NCBI RefSeq assembly: GCF_021129235.1
Contig: NZ_JAJOMA010000012.1
Span: 62,001-126,000, forward strand
Length of the DNA stretch: 64,000 bases
Reading direction: 5' to 3'
Source: Kineosporia mesophila
GTDB lineage: Bacteria > Actinomycetota > Actinomycetes > Actinomycetales > Kineosporiaceae
The notes under the pieces are model-generated. The model saw only the letters and a program-made list of their open reading frames with translations. It ran no database searches and was not told the origin of the DNA. The translations under genes were made by a program, and so were the position numbers. Each line of letters starts with the position of its first letter. Position 1 is the first letter of the stretch. Shown in pieces: positions 33,705 to 43,800 of this stretch.

Positions 33705-34766
33705 GTGTCCTCGCTGCCCTCAGCGGTCCTTCTTCTGATTTTCGTGGTCTCGGCCGCGGTGATCTGGGGTGCGGGGATCAAGCTGTCCGCCTACACGGAT
33801 GTCCTGGCCCAGCGTCTGCATCTGGGAGCTGCCCTCGGTGGGGTGGTCCTGCTGGCGATCGCGACCAACTTGCCCGAGATCGCGATCACCGTCAGCGCGG
33901 CACTGTCGGGGGAGACGGAGATCGCGGTCGGTAACCTGCTCGGCGGTATCGCCCTGCAGACCGTGGTCCTGGTCGCGCTGGACGCGTTCGGGGTGCGTGA
34001 GCGCAAGCCGCTGACCTACATGGCCGCCAGCTTGACCCTGGTCCTGGAAGCCGCCCTCGTGGTGGCCGTGCTGCTGGTCGTCGTGGCCGGCACCCAACTA
34101 CCCGCCGATCTGATCTTTGCCCGGTTCACGCCGGCACCCGTGCTGATCGTCGTGCTGTGGGTGCTGGGCCTGGCGCTCATCGGCGGCCCCGGTAGCCGTC
34201 TGCCCTGGCAGGACAACGGTGAAGCACCCCAGGGGCAGGAACACCCCCGCGGCCACGCCCGTGAACAGACCGAGAAACAGGCCAGCGACCGGGGAACCAG
34301 CACCACCCGGGCGGTCCTGGTCTTCACCACCGCCGCACTGGCCACCCTCGTCGCCGGGGTCACCATCGAGACCAGCGGCGAAACATTCTTCGGCAACCTC
34401 GGACTGTCCGGTGTCCTGTTCGGCGCCACCGTGCTGGCCGCGGCCACCTCCCTGCCGGAACTGTCCACCGGGCTGAGTGCTGCCCGGGCCGGGGACTACA
34501 AGCTGGCCATGGGTGACATCTTCGGCGGCAACGCTTTCCTGCCCGTGCTTTTCCTGCTCATCACCCTGATCAGCGGCGAGGCCATCCTTCCCCACGCCCA
34601 GGCCAGCGACATCTACCTCACCGGCCTCGGGGCACTCCTCACCACCGTCTATCTGGTGGGGCTGGTCGTGCGCCCCCAGCGTCAGATCCTGCGCATGGGC
34701 ATCGATTCCATCGCCGTCCTCATTCTGTACGTCATCGGCGTTCTGGGGCTCATCGCCCTGTCATAG
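33705..34766 (+). CDS. Ca2+/cation antiporter (CaCA) family protein
   Basis: A 353-residue membrane protein with about ten helices. Both alpha repeats of the family are visible: ATNLPEIAITVSAALSGETE followed by IAVGNLLGGIA, and AATSLPELSTGLSAARAGDY followed by KLAMGDIFGGNAF. The acidic residues that line the cation path are retained. A hydrophilic loop rich in Glu, Gln and Arg (EAPQGQEHPRGHAREQTEKQ) divides the halves. Start GTG 33705 has GGAGA six bases upstream. The transported ion (Ca2+, Na+, or other) is not fixed by the sequence. Confidence 0.85.
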   Translation: MSSLPSAVLLLIFVVSAAVIWGAGIKLSAYTDVLAQRLHLGAALGGVVLLAIATNLPEIAITVSAALSGETEIAVGNLLGGIALQTVVLVALDAFGVRERKPLTYMAASLTLVLEAALVVAVLLVVVAGTQLPADLIFARFTPAPVLIVVLWVLGLALIGGPGSRLPWQDNGEAPQGQEHPRGHAREQTEKQASDRGTSTTRAVLVFTTAALATLVAGVTIETSGETFFGNLGLSGVLFGATVLAAATSLPELSTGLSAARAGDYKLAMGDIFGGNAFLPVLFLLITLISGEAILPHAQASDIYLTGLGALLTTVYLVGLVVRPQRQILRMGIDSIAVLILYVIGVLGLIALS

Positions 34767-34824
34767 CCAGACCTCGCAGCAAGGGTCACCGCACCCCCTG
34801 GTGCTGTAGGAGCACTCTCTTCCC

Positions 34825-34944
34825 ATGCATGGCGTGGACTTCGACGCCTTCTACGCGGCGTCGTCGCGGCGTGTCCCCGCGCACATCAGCGCCATGGTGG
34901 ACAGCCAGGCCGACGCTGAGGACGCCGTTGCCGAAGCGTTTCCA
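34825..34944 (+). pseudogene. ECF sigma factor remnant (N-terminal part of region 2)
   Basis: ATG 34825 opens MHGVDFDAFYAASSRRVPAH, then ISAMVDSQADAEDAVAEAF. This is the beginning of sigma region 2 of a SigE/SigL-like ECF factor, including the DAEDAVAEAF core. After about 40 codons the similarity stops abruptly (PRGQFEQF) and no region 4 follows. The 270 bases to 35213 hold no recognisable gene. They end in three tandem copies of a 10-bp unit (GGACGGCTCG) at 35187-35216, reaching the end of the GGDEF gene. Confidence 0.65.
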
Positions 34945-35186
34945 AGGGGCCAGTTCGAACAATTTGCTGAGCGCGAAGTTGATGTCCGGCCAGGCGCAAT
35001 GTCTTTTGTTCGCTCGTCTGTTTCGAGGCATGCAGAAGCGGCCGGGTCGCCACGACCCACGACCAGGCCGCTTTTGTGGTGCCGGCCAGGAGCCGTCGGT
35101 TATCGGGTGGGGAGGTGCCTCGGCCGGACGAGGGTCGCCGGTGACGGCGGTTGCGGAAGTTCCCGAACGGCCGAGAACGGGCACCC

Positions 35187-35216
35187 GGACGGCTCGGGAC
35201 GGCTCGGGACGGCTCA
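35187..35216. repeat. Short tandem repeat, 3 x 10 bp
   Basis: The unit GGACGGCTCG occurs at 35187-35196, 35197-35206 and 35207-35216 (last base changed). It overlaps the stop codon of the GGDEF-EAL gene. It is probably a slippage product without function. Confidence 0.7.
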
Positions 35217-37469
35217 GGCCGGTGCGGCCGCGTGCGGCCCGGTCTCCGCGGTGACGTTGGGCGCCGGGGCCGGGCGACCCAGGTAGTAGCCCTGGGCGGA
35301 CTCGCAGCCGATGGCGGCCAGACGGTCGAGCTGCTCCTGGTTCTCGACACCCTCGGCGACCACGTCCAGCCCGAAGGCATGGGCGGCGGTGATCATCAGC
35401 TGGACCAGGGCGGCGGTGCCCGGGTCGGGCGAGTGCAGGAAGCTCTGGTCGATCTTCAGGGTGTCGACCTGGAGCTTCTGGAGCTGGCCGATGGAGGTGT
35501 AGCCGGTGCCGAAGTCGTCGAGGCTGACCGTCACGCCGATCTGGCGCAGTGCCCGCAGGTGGGCGTCGGCGGCCGGCTCCTCCATCAGGACGGTCTCGGT
35601 GATCTCCAGGATGAGGCGCTTGGGGGTCAGGCCGCTGTCGGTCAGCGCCTGGCGGACCTCGTCGATCAGGGAGCGGGTGGCCAGGTGCCGCCCGGAGATG
35701 TTCACGGCCATGGTGGCGTCGGCGTGCCCGGCCGGGTCCTGCTCGGTCCAGGCCACCAGCTGGCGGGTCGCGTGGTTCAGCGTCCACCGGCCGATCGCGC
35801 AGATCAGGGTGGACTGCTCGGCGGTGGGCAGGAAGGCGTCGGGCGGGACCATGCCGCGCTCGGGGTGACGCCAGCGGATCAGGGCCTCGTACCCCCGCAG
35901 CCGGCCGGTGGCCACGTCCATGACCGGCTGGTAGTGCAGCTCGAACTGGTCCTGGGTCAGGCCGAGCTGAATGTCGGCCTCCAGCTGGGCCCGGGCCGCC
36001 AGCTCCGCGCGCAGGTCCGCGTCGAACATCTCGGCCCGCCCGCGTCCGTTGGTCTTGGCCCGGTAGGCCGCCATGTCGGCGTCCTGCAGCAACTGGTCGG
36101 CATCGACCTGGGCGTCACGGGCCAGGGCGATACCGACGCTGGCCCCGATGACGGCGTGCGACCCGGCCACGTTGATGGGCTCGCTGACGGCTGCGACCAG
36201 ACGGCCGGCGATCTCCATCAGCTCGGCGGGCGCGGGCACCGGGTCGATCAGGACGACGAACTCGTCACCGCCCTGGCGCCCGAGGGTGTCACCCACCCGC
36301 AGGACCGAGCGCATCCGGCCGGCCGTCACCTGGAGCACCTCGTCGCCCGCGGCGTGGCCCAGGGTGTCGTTGACCCGTTTGAAGTAGTCGAGGTCGACGA
36401 ACAGCACCGCGACCTCGTTGCCACCACGCCGGGCCCGGTGCAGGGCGGCCGTGGTCAGCTCCAGCAGATAGGCGCGGTTGGGCAGGTTGGTGAGTGCGTC
36501 GTGCGCGGCCTGGTGCTGAAGGTCGTCACTGAGGCGCTCGCGCTGCGCCGTGGAGGCCTCCAGCTCACCCATGGCCACCCACATCCGGGCCGGCACGAGC
36601 ACGGCCAGCAGGACGGACGCGGCGATGGTCGCCCACCCGTCCACATTCATGTCGGCGGTGCGGTCGACCAGCTCGACGGCGGGGATCACCAGCAGCGCCG
36701 CGTACATCGTCATCAGCCGGGCCGGTGACATCCGCCGGAACGCGGCGGGCTGCGTGGCGGCCGTCGTCCGCGCCGCGAGCAGGGCGGCCAGGCCCCAGGA
36801 GGTGTACATCACCAGGTACGCGCTCTCGAACGGCCGGTCCTGGGTGTTCAGGGCGCCGTCGGTGAGTCCGTAGACCGTGTCGCCCACCAGCGCCACACAA
36901 GCGCCCAGGAGCACCAGCCGGGTCGTGGCCCGGGGCAGGGTGGTGGCGGGGTTCAGCCATACCCGCACCACACAGCCCAGCAGCACGATGTCGGTGATCG
37001 GATAGGCGGCGCCGACGATCTCCCGCAGGCCGAGGTCACCGTTCAGAGGGACCGCCAAGGCCACCCACAGAACCAGCCCGCCGGCGGCGGTCAGCACGGC
37101 GCTGTCCAGGAACCCGGCGATGTCACCGCGCCGGCCGCCGTGCAGCCGGCTCAGCGACAGCGCCACGACCCAGTAGGCGCTCAGGTTGAAACCGTCCATC
37201 AGGGAAGGGAACGGGATGCTCTGCCCGGTCGACAGGTACCAGGCGGCGGTCGAGTCCCCGGCCACCGACAGCGCGACGCCGAGGGCGAAGAGCGTCCACC
37301 CGGTGCGGTGCGCCCGGTCGGCGCGGGCAGCGGTGAGCACCGCCACCACCGCGCACAGGCCGACCAGCAACTGCGCGGTGACCCGGACCGGGCCGTCCGG
37401 GGCCAGCCAGTAGACCACGACGAGGACGCCGACCAGCACGAGGTACCTGCGACCGCTCTGCACAAGCAT
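35214..37469 (-). CDS. Membrane-bound GGDEF-EAL cyclic-di-GMP protein
   Basis: A 751-residue protein. About eight membrane helices fill residues 1-310 (LVLVGVLVVVYWLAP, TAQLLVGLCAVVAVLTAARA). A short linker leads to a GGDEF domain (GGDEF at about 400) whose inhibitory RxxD site (RVGD) is in the normal place, five residues upstream. The EAL domain starts near 520 (GYEALIRWRHPERG) and keeps its metal and catalytic residues: NISGRHL, LEITETVLM, DDFGTGYTS, KIDQSFL and EGVENQEQL. Both activities therefore look possible. The layout resembles the streptomycete CdgA/RmdB-type proteins that control development. It is divergent from an AraC gene at 37600. Confidence 0.9.
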   Translation of the reverse strand: MLVQSGRRYLVLVGVLVVVYWLAPDGPVRVTAQLLVGLCAVVAVLTAARADRAHRTGWTLFALGVALSVAGDSTAAWYLSTGQSIPFPSLMDGFNLSAYWVVALSLSRLHGGRRGDIAGFLDSAVLTAAGGLVLWVALAVPLNGDLGLREIVGAAYPITDIVLLGCVVRVWLNPATTLPRATTRLVLLGACVALVGDTVYGLTDGALNTQDRPFESAYLVMYTSWGLAALLAARTTAATQPAAFRRMSPARLMTMYAALLVIPAVELVDRTADMNVDGWATIAASVLLAVLVPARMWVAMGELEASTAQRERLSDDLQHQAAHDALTNLPNRAYLLELTTAALHRARRGGNEVAVLFVDLDYFKRVNDTLGHAAGDEVLQVTAGRMRSVLRVGDTLGRQGGDEFVVLIDPVPAPAELMEIAGRLVAAVSEPINVAGSHAVIGASVGIALARDAQVDADQLLQDADMAAYRAKTNGRGRAEMFDADLRAELAARAQLEADIQLGLTQDQFELHYQPVMDVATGRLRGYEALIRWRHPERGMVPPDAFLPTAEQSTLICAIGRWTLNHATRQLVAWTEQDPAGHADATMAVNISGRHLATRSLIDEVRQALTDSGLTPKRLILEITETVLMEEPAADAHLRALRQIGVTVSLDDFGTGYTSIGQLQKLQVDTLKIDQSFLHSPDPGTAALVQLMITAAHAFGLDVVAEGVENQEQLDRLAAIGCESAQGYYLGRPAPAPNVTAETGPHAAAPA

Positions 37470-37599
37470 GCAGCCCTTTCGACGGGGCGGACGCCGCGGT
37501 CAAGGCTCCGGTGGCCGGTTACTCCCAACGGCGGTGTCAGCCGGCCAGGAGCAATGGGGCACGGAAGATCGCCGTCGGCAGGCGGTACATTGACCACCG

Positions 37600-38367
37600 A
37601 TGCCGCGAAACCACCTGCCCGACCACGACGCGCCCACCCGCGGCGGTGGCTGGATCCCGCACGGCTACCACCTCGAAACCCATTCCCACGCCGACGGTCA
37701 GCTCGTCTACGCGGCCGTCGGCGCGGTGGCCACCACCACCGCCCGGGGCACCTGGGTCGCCCCCGCCGGGCGCGTCACCTGGACCCCTCCCGGCTTCGGG
37801 CACTCGCACCGCTTCTACGGGCGCACCGACATCCGGCTGTTCACCGTCCCCGCCGCCCTGTGTCCCGAACTTGCGCCCGTCCCGTCCGTTTTCGCCGTCA
37901 ACGCCCTGCTCCGCGAGGCGCTGCTGGCCCTGACCGGCGACCGGGAACCACGACCGGGCGCCGACGACCGGCTGCGCGCGGTGGTGGTCGACGAGCTGGC
38001 CGCCGCCCCCGACGACCAGTCCCTGCACCTGCCCGAACCCCACGACGACCGGCTGCGGGCTGTGACCGGCCTGGTGCACGCCGACCCCGGCATCGACGCC
38101 ACCCTTTCCGAGCTGGGCCGCCGGGCCGGCGCCAGCGAGCGCACCCTCAGCCGCCTGTTCCAGGCCGAGCTGGGCATGGGCTTCCACCGCTGGCGCACGA
38201 TCCTGCGCGTGCACTACGCCCTGGCCCTGCTCACCGACGGCCGCTCGGTCACCGACACCGCGATCGAGTGCGGCTGGTCCAACCCCTCGACCTTCATCGA
38301 CGCCTTCACCGAGATCGTCGGCCAGACCCCCGGCCGCTACCAGGCCGGGTTCCGCGACCGGCCCTGA
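37600..38367 (+). CDS. AraC-family regulator with N-terminal cupin
   Basis: A 255-residue regulator. The cupin effector domain is at residues about 20-110 (HGYHLETHSHADGQLVYAA, WVAPAGRVTWTPPGFGHSH). Two helix-turn-helices follow (LSELGRRAGASERTLSRLFQ and VTDTAIECGWSNPSTFIDAF, ending GQTPGRYQAGF). It is a paralogue of the protein at 48737-49489. It is co-directional with the monooxygenase at 38443, and a 26-bp motif shared with the other AraC locus lies between them. Confidence 0.9.
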   Translation: MPRNHLPDHDAPTRGGGWIPHGYHLETHSHADGQLVYAAVGAVATTTARGTWVAPAGRVTWTPPGFGHSHRFYGRTDIRLFTVPAALCPELAPVPSVFAVNALLREALLALTGDREPRPGADDRLRAVVVDELAAAPDDQSLHLPEPHDDRLRAVTGLVHADPGIDATLSELGRRAGASERTLSRLFQAELGMGFHRWRTILRVHYALALLTDGRSVTDTAIECGWSNPSTFIDAFTEIVGQTPGRYQAGFRDRP

Positions 38368-38371
38368 GAAT

Positions 38372-38397
38372 CTGGCGGGTTATCGGTACCGGGTGTC
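38372..38397 (+). promoter_or_regulatory. Candidate AraC-type operator upstream of the monooxygenase
   Basis: The pattern CTGGCGGGTT-n3-GGTA-n5-TGTC begins four bases after the AraC stop codon and ends 45 bases before the monooxygenase start. The same pattern, with the same spacing, lies at 49499-49524 after the paralogous AraC gene. This suggests a binding site for these regulators. Confidence 0.6.
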
Positions 38398-38442
38398 CGC
38401 CCGTCGGTGGGCGCGCAGCGACCCCGCAGCCACGCTGAAGGC

Positions 38443-39579
38443 ATGACAGAACACACCACCGTGATCGTCGTCGGCGCCGGGGTCGCCGGCCTGACCCTCG
38501 GCAACATGTTGCAGCGCAACAATATCGATTGCATCATCCTGGAACGACGCAGCCGCGAGTACGTGGAGCAGAGGCAGCGGGCCGGAACCGTCGACACCCG
38601 GGGCGTCCGGATGTTCCGGGAGTGGGGCCTGGGGCAGATGGTGGACGCGGGTGGGCACCCGGAGGTGGAGGGCGGCTTCTTCATCGACGGGCACGCGATG
38701 CCCATCGAGGTCGACGACGACAACGAGAGCATCTTCATCCCGCAACAGACCCTCGTCCACCAGCTCACCGATCGGTTCCTCGAAGGCGGGGGAGACCTGC
38801 GGTACGAGATCGACATCACCCTGGAGAACCTCGAAAAGCCGCTCGTGCGCTATCAGGACACCGTCATCGCGGGCGACTACCTGGCCGGCTGCGACGGCGA
38901 CCGGGGCGTCACCCGGGCCTCCGTCCCCGAGGGGGCTCTCACCCGCTACTCCCGCGAATACCCCTACTCCTGGGTGAGTGCGCTCGCGGCGGTACCGGCG
39001 AGGACCTCCGGCATGGGCATTCATGAGCGCGGCCTGGCCGGACTGATCCCGCGCGGCACCGAGAACAGCCGCCTCTACCTGCAGTGCCCGGTCGGTGACA
39101 CCCCGGACGACTGGCCCGACGAGCGGATCTGGAGCGAGATCGAGGCGCGTTTCGGCACGGCGGTCGCCACCGGCCCGATCATCGACAAGCAGATCGTGCC
39201 GCTGCGCAGCGTTGTGCACGAGCCAATGAGTCACGAAAGGCTCTATCTGCTGGGCGATGCCGCGCACATCGTGCCGCCGATGAGCGCGAAGGGCATCCAT
39301 CTGGCGCTGTTCGACGCGGAGACGTTCGCCCGGGGTGTGATCCGGCAGGTGCGGGAGGGTGACGGGAGCCTGCTGGAGCAGTACTCGCAGACCTGTCTGC
39401 ACCATGTGTGGAACTACCAGGCGTTCGCCGCGTGGATCACCGATCTGATGCACGACGCCGGTGATCCGTCGTACACCGGTGAGTTCCGCAAGCAGACCGC
39501 GCGGGCGGAGCTGCAGCGGCAGTTCGAGTCGGAGGCCGCGAACCGGGTGTTCAGCGAGCTCACGTCCGGGGTGATGTAG
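38443..39579 (+). CDS. FAD-dependent aromatic hydroxylase, PobA-like
   Basis: A 378-residue flavoprotein. The Rossmann motif VVGAGVAGLTLGN is at residues 8-20, the DG motif as LAGCDGDRG at about 148-156, and the GD motif LLGDAAHIVPPMSAKGIHLA at about 268-287. Overall size and these phrases match 4-hydroxybenzoate 3-monooxygenase (PobA) better than larger phenol hydroxylases. The enzyme would use NAD(P)H and O2 to hydroxylate an aromatic acid. It follows the AraC regulator, its likely activator, and is followed by the 54-bp palindrome. Confidence 0.83.
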   Translation: MTEHTTVIVVGAGVAGLTLGNMLQRNNIDCIILERRSREYVEQRQRAGTVDTRGVRMFREWGLGQMVDAGGHPEVEGGFFIDGHAMPIEVDDDNESIFIPQQTLVHQLTDRFLEGGGDLRYEIDITLENLEKPLVRYQDTVIAGDYLAGCDGDRGVTRASVPEGALTRYSREYPYSWVSALAAVPARTSGMGIHERGLAGLIPRGTENSRLYLQCPVGDTPDDWPDERIWSEIEARFGTAVATGPIIDKQIVPLRSVVHEPMSHERLYLLGDAAHIVPPMSAKGIHLALFDAETFARGVIRQVREGDGSLLEQYSQTCLHHVWNYQAFAAWITDLMHDAGDPSYTGEFRKQTARAELQRQFESEAANRVFSELTSGVM

Positions 39580-39604
39580 AGGCCGGCGGGCCGGGGGCGC
39601 AGTT

Positions 39605-39658
39605 CTGTTCGTGATCATGCAAAACCTCCCCGGGGAGGTTTTGCATGATCACGAACAG
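39605..39658. repeat. Perfect 54-bp palindrome between convergent genes
   Basis: Left arm 39605-39631 and right arm 39632-39658 are exact reverse complements over 27 bases with no loop; the arm starts CTGTTCGTGATCATGCAAAA and ends ACCTCCCC. The element lies between the monooxygenase stop (39579) and the Lrp stop (39668), so it can terminate both. The elements at 16563-16612 and 21750-21787 are degenerate relatives. Confidence 0.85.
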
Positions 39659-39667
39659 GGGGGTGGG

Positions 39668-40126
39668 CTAGGCGGGCGTGAGGTGGCGGTGCGGGAGCGG
39701 GCTGGAATACACGACGCTGGTGGTGATCCCGCCCAGCGTCGCGAGTTTGCCGGTGATGCGCTCCAGATCGCGCATCGACCGGGCCAGTACCTTGAGCACG
39801 AAGCAGTCGTCGCCCGTCACATGGTGGGCCTCCACCACCTCGGGCGTGGTGTCGAGCACGGCGTAGAAGGGCTTGTAATTGCCCGTGGGATAGGCCAGGC
39901 GCACGAACGCCGTGACCGTGTACCCCAGCGCCTCCGGATCGAGGGTGACGCTGAAACCGGTGATGACACCGGCATCGGTGAGGCGTCGCAGCCGGTCGGC
40001 CGTGGAACTGGCCGACAGGCTGATGGCCCGGCCCAGGTCGGCGACGCTGATCCGTCCGTCACGCTGGAGCTGGTCGAGAATGGCGTGATCGGTCGCATCG
40101 AGCGGCGGCCGTGGATTCGTCGGCAT
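39668..40126 (-). CDS. Lrp/AsnC-family regulator
   Basis: A 152-residue regulator starting MPTNPRPPLDATDHAILDQL. The helix-turn-helix (residues about 25-55, VADLGRAISLSASSTADRLR) is followed by the RAM ligand domain (TAFVRLAYPTGNYKPFYAVL, VVEAHHVTGDDCFVLKVLA). It is divergent from the rhodanese gene at 40212 with 85 bases between; that gene is a plausible target. Ligands are usually amino acids. Confidence 0.9.
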   Translation of the reverse strand: MPTNPRPPLDATDHAILDQLQRDGRISVADLGRAISLSASSTADRLRRLTDAGVITGFSVTLDPEALGYTVTAFVRLAYPTGNYKPFYAVLDTTPEVVEAHHVTGDDCFVLKVLARSMRDLERITGKLATLGGITTSVVYSSPLPHRHLTPA

Positions 40127-40211
40127 GACGGCGAAAGTACCAGCGGATCCACGGACCGAAGGCGACAGGACCCGCGAACACCCCTGGTTCGTCCGTTGCC
40201 GGCCGCCTTGA

Positions 40212-40658
40212 ATGGTGGACATGCAGAACCCGATCTCCGCAGCGGATTTCTTCGCCGCCAAGCTGGCTCACCAGACCGACCCGGCCGACCTCGCGGCCGC
40301 CCGCGCGAGCGGCATGGCCCCGCTGATCCTCGACGTGCGCTCCGAGGCGGGGTGGAGGCAGGGGCGCATCCCCGGCGCGGTGCACCTGCCCGGCCCGCAG
40401 GTGGCCGGGCGTATCCACGAGTTCGCCCCGGACCGGGACGCCCCGATCGTCACCTATTGCTGGGGGCCGGGCTGCAACGGCAGCACCCGCGCCGCTTTCG
40501 CGCTCGCCTCGATGGGGTACACGCGGGTGCAGGAGATGATCGGCGGGGTCGAGTACTGGGCCCGGGAAGGGCTGGCCGTGGTCACCGACGCCGGGCGCTC
40601 CCGCCGGGCCCCGGACGACCTCGTCGCCCCGGTCCGCGGGGGTGTGAGCGCAGGGTAG
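40212..40658 (+). CDS. Rhodanese-like sulfurtransferase
   Basis: A 148-residue single rhodanese domain. The first half has LILDVRSEAGWRQGRIPGAVHLPGP (CDC25-like box), and the active loop is CWGPGCNGSTRAA with the catalytic Cys at about residue 90. It moves sulfane sulfur between thiols. Start ATG 40212 is used; an in-frame ATG three codons later is possible. It lies opposite the Lrp gene. Confidence 0.87.
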   Translation: MVDMQNPISAADFFAAKLAHQTDPADLAAARASGMAPLILDVRSEAGWRQGRIPGAVHLPGPQVAGRIHEFAPDRDAPIVTYCWGPGCNGSTRAAFALASMGYTRVQEMIGGVEYWAREGLAVVTDAGRSRRAPDDLVAPVRGGVSAG

Positions 40659-40876
40659 GCAGGCTGCGCCCCCGACACCCGTTCGGGCCTCGTCGCCCGG
40701 CCCGAACGGCTCCCTGGGGATGGCCCCGATTGAGGACGAAGTGCTCACCCCGCGCGGTCGGCTCCCCTCGATCGGGGGGCCCTGGACTCCGGTCGGGTAG
40801 TTGCGGGCCCGAAACGGGCCGTGAGTCGTTCATCGGTGCCGCATCCCGGACGACGCCTCCTCGGATTATCTGAGAG

Positions 40877-43800
40877 ATGTTTCGAGCGGGGGCCTTCGGG
40901 ATGCGGCGAGTTTCGAGATGGGGTGTGGCCGGGGCGATCCTCGTCCTGGCCGGGCTGGTCGGGCTGGTGCTGGTCGCCGTGCCCGCGCAGGCCGTCATGA
41001 ACCGGTCCTTCGCCATTCGCTACCAGGCCAATGACAAGGGCGACATCCTGCTGCGGGGCAACAGTCTGGTCACCTGTCCGTCGGCGGCCACCAACTGCCC
41101 CCAGGCGCGGGACAATTCAGCCACCGGAACCGCTCTGAACAACAACTCGTACAACATGGAATTCGTCAACACCGACACGGACCCGGCCACGGCGTCCAGT
41201 TCCACGGCGAGACTCACGCTGCCGGCCAACGGTTCGGTCATGTTCGCGGGGCTCTACTGGTCCGCCTACACCGGTGGCAGCGGCCGTACCGCCCCTCCGA
41301 GCACCACGGACAAGAACAAGCTGCAGTTCATGGCCCCCGGTGACACCGCCTACCGGACAATCACCGCCGGCCCGAGCACACCCACCAACCCGGTCGACGG
41401 AACCGCCGACGGCACTCCCTACGTGGCCTTCGCGGACGTCACCAGCATCGTGCAGGGGGCCGGCACGGGCGACTACACGGGCGCGAACATCTACGCGGCC
41501 ACCGGCCCGGACTCGTACGCCGCCTGGTCGCTGGTGGTCGTCGTGCGTGATCCCAGCCTCCCGCGCCGCGACCTGATCGTCTTCGACGGCTTCGGCACGA
41601 TCCAGAGCAGCCCCTCCACCGATGCCACGCTGGACATCCCGCTGACCGGCCTCTCGACGCCGGCGTCGGGCAACGTCGATGTGCGCCTCGGTGCCGTGGT
41701 GTTCGAGGGTGACGCCGGGCTGACCGGTGACCAGTTCCAGATCATCGCCCCCGACAACACCACCACATCGCTGTCCGACGCCCTGAATCCGGTGACCAAC
41801 GTCTTCAATTCCACGAACTCGGACAACGGCGTGGACGTGCCCGGCCGCAACCCGACCGGGAACCTCTTCGGGTTCGACGCCGATGTGTTCAACTCATCCG
41901 TCGCACTGGGAAATTCGGCCACCACGGCGACCCTGCGGATGACCACCACCGGGGAGAGATTCTTCCCGGCGGTGGCGACCTTCGTCTCCAACAGTTATGC
42001 GCCCCTTCTCGACATCACCCGCACCGCAACGGTGAACGACACCGTCGCGGACGGACGCACACGCACGGGCGACCGGATCACCTACACCATCGACGTCGCC
42101 AACGACGGCAACGCCAACTCCGTCAACACCAAGATCACCGACTCGATCCCGGCCGGCACCACCTACGTGCCCGGTTCGCTCACCGTCGACGGGAACCCCG
42201 TCAGCGACGCGGCCAACGCCGATGCCGGCGAGGTGTCCGCGGGCACCGTGTCGGTCCGCCTGGGGTCCGGGGCCGGGGGCTCCGCAGGAACGGGCGGCAC
42301 CCTCACCACGGCGCCCGCAGCCGGTTCCACCACCCGGATCACCTACACCGTGGAGATCACCGACCCGTACACCGCCGGCGGCTCGGTGAGCGGTGGCGCC
42401 ACCCAGGCCACCTACGCCGACATGGCCGGCCGGGCGTTCGCCGCCACGTCGAACACCTCACCCGCCACACCGGTCGCCCCGGCGCGCGCCGACCTCGCCG
42501 TCACCCAGACGACCAGCCCGGCCGTGATCCAGCGAGGGACGCCGGCCGGCGTCACCTGGACCGCCACCGTGACCAACAACGGTCCCGACACCGAGACCGC
42601 GCCCCGACTGGTCGAGACCCTGCCGGCCGGGGTCACCGGCGTGAGCGTCGTCGGCGCGACCTGCACCAACTCCGGCACCACCTACACCTGCTCGGTCGTC
42701 GGCCTGGCGAGCGGGGCCTCGAAGTCCGTCGCCTTCACCGCCACGGTGCCCGCCACCGGGGCCGACCCGACCCTGGCCGGTGCGGTCGTCTCCGGCGCGG
42801 GCACCGACCCCACCAGCGGGAACAACACCGACTCGACCGGCGTCGGGGTGAACTCCGCCCCGACCCCGACCGCCGACTTCGCACCCCTGAACTCGCCGGA
42901 CTTCTCCACCGACATCAACGTCCTGGCCAACGACACCGACCCGGACACCGGCGACACCCTGAGCCTCTCGTCCGTCACCGCACCGACCCACGGCACGGCG
43001 ACGATCGTCGGGGGGAAGATCCGCTACACCCTGACCGACCAGACCTTCATCGGCACCGACACCTTCACCTACACGGCCTGCGACAACCGCGGCGGCTGCT
43101 CCACCCCGACCACCGTCAGCGTCGCGGTCAACGACCACCGCCGGGCCGACCTGAAGGTGACCCAGACGGCATCGCCCCAGGTCGTGCAGCAGGCCGGGAA
43201 CCGCACGGTGACCTGGACCGCGGTCCTCACGAACCAGGGCCCGCAGGCCGAGCCCAGTCCTGTTCTGGTGGAGAAGCTCCCGGCCGACGTCAGCGCGGTC
43301 ACCTATACCGGCGCGACCTGCACCGTCTCCGGCATCACGCTCACCTGCGCGCCGGGTGCGCTGGCCACCGGCGCCTCGGCGACCGTGAAGTTCACGGCGA
43401 CGCTGCCCTCGACGGCGCCCGACCCGTCGTCCGCGACCGCGACACTGTCCGGGTCGCTGCCGGACCCGGACCCGTCCAACAACACGGCCGTCGCCGTGGT
43501 CGGTGTCAACCGCCCGCCGCTGGCCAAGGCCGACACCGCGACCCTGGCCGCCGACGTGCTCAGCCTCGACCTGCCCGTGGCCGCGAACGACAGCGACCCG
43601 GACTCCGACCCGCTGACGGTCACCGCCGTGACCAAGCCCGCGCACGGCACCGCGACGATCGTCGACGGGAAGATCCGGTACACGCTGACCGACAACACCT
43701 TCAGTGGGGACGAGACCCTCACCTACACCGTCTGCGACAACCGGGGCGGATGCTCCGACGCGACGGTCACCCTCGCCGTGGCCGACCACGAGGTCGCCGA

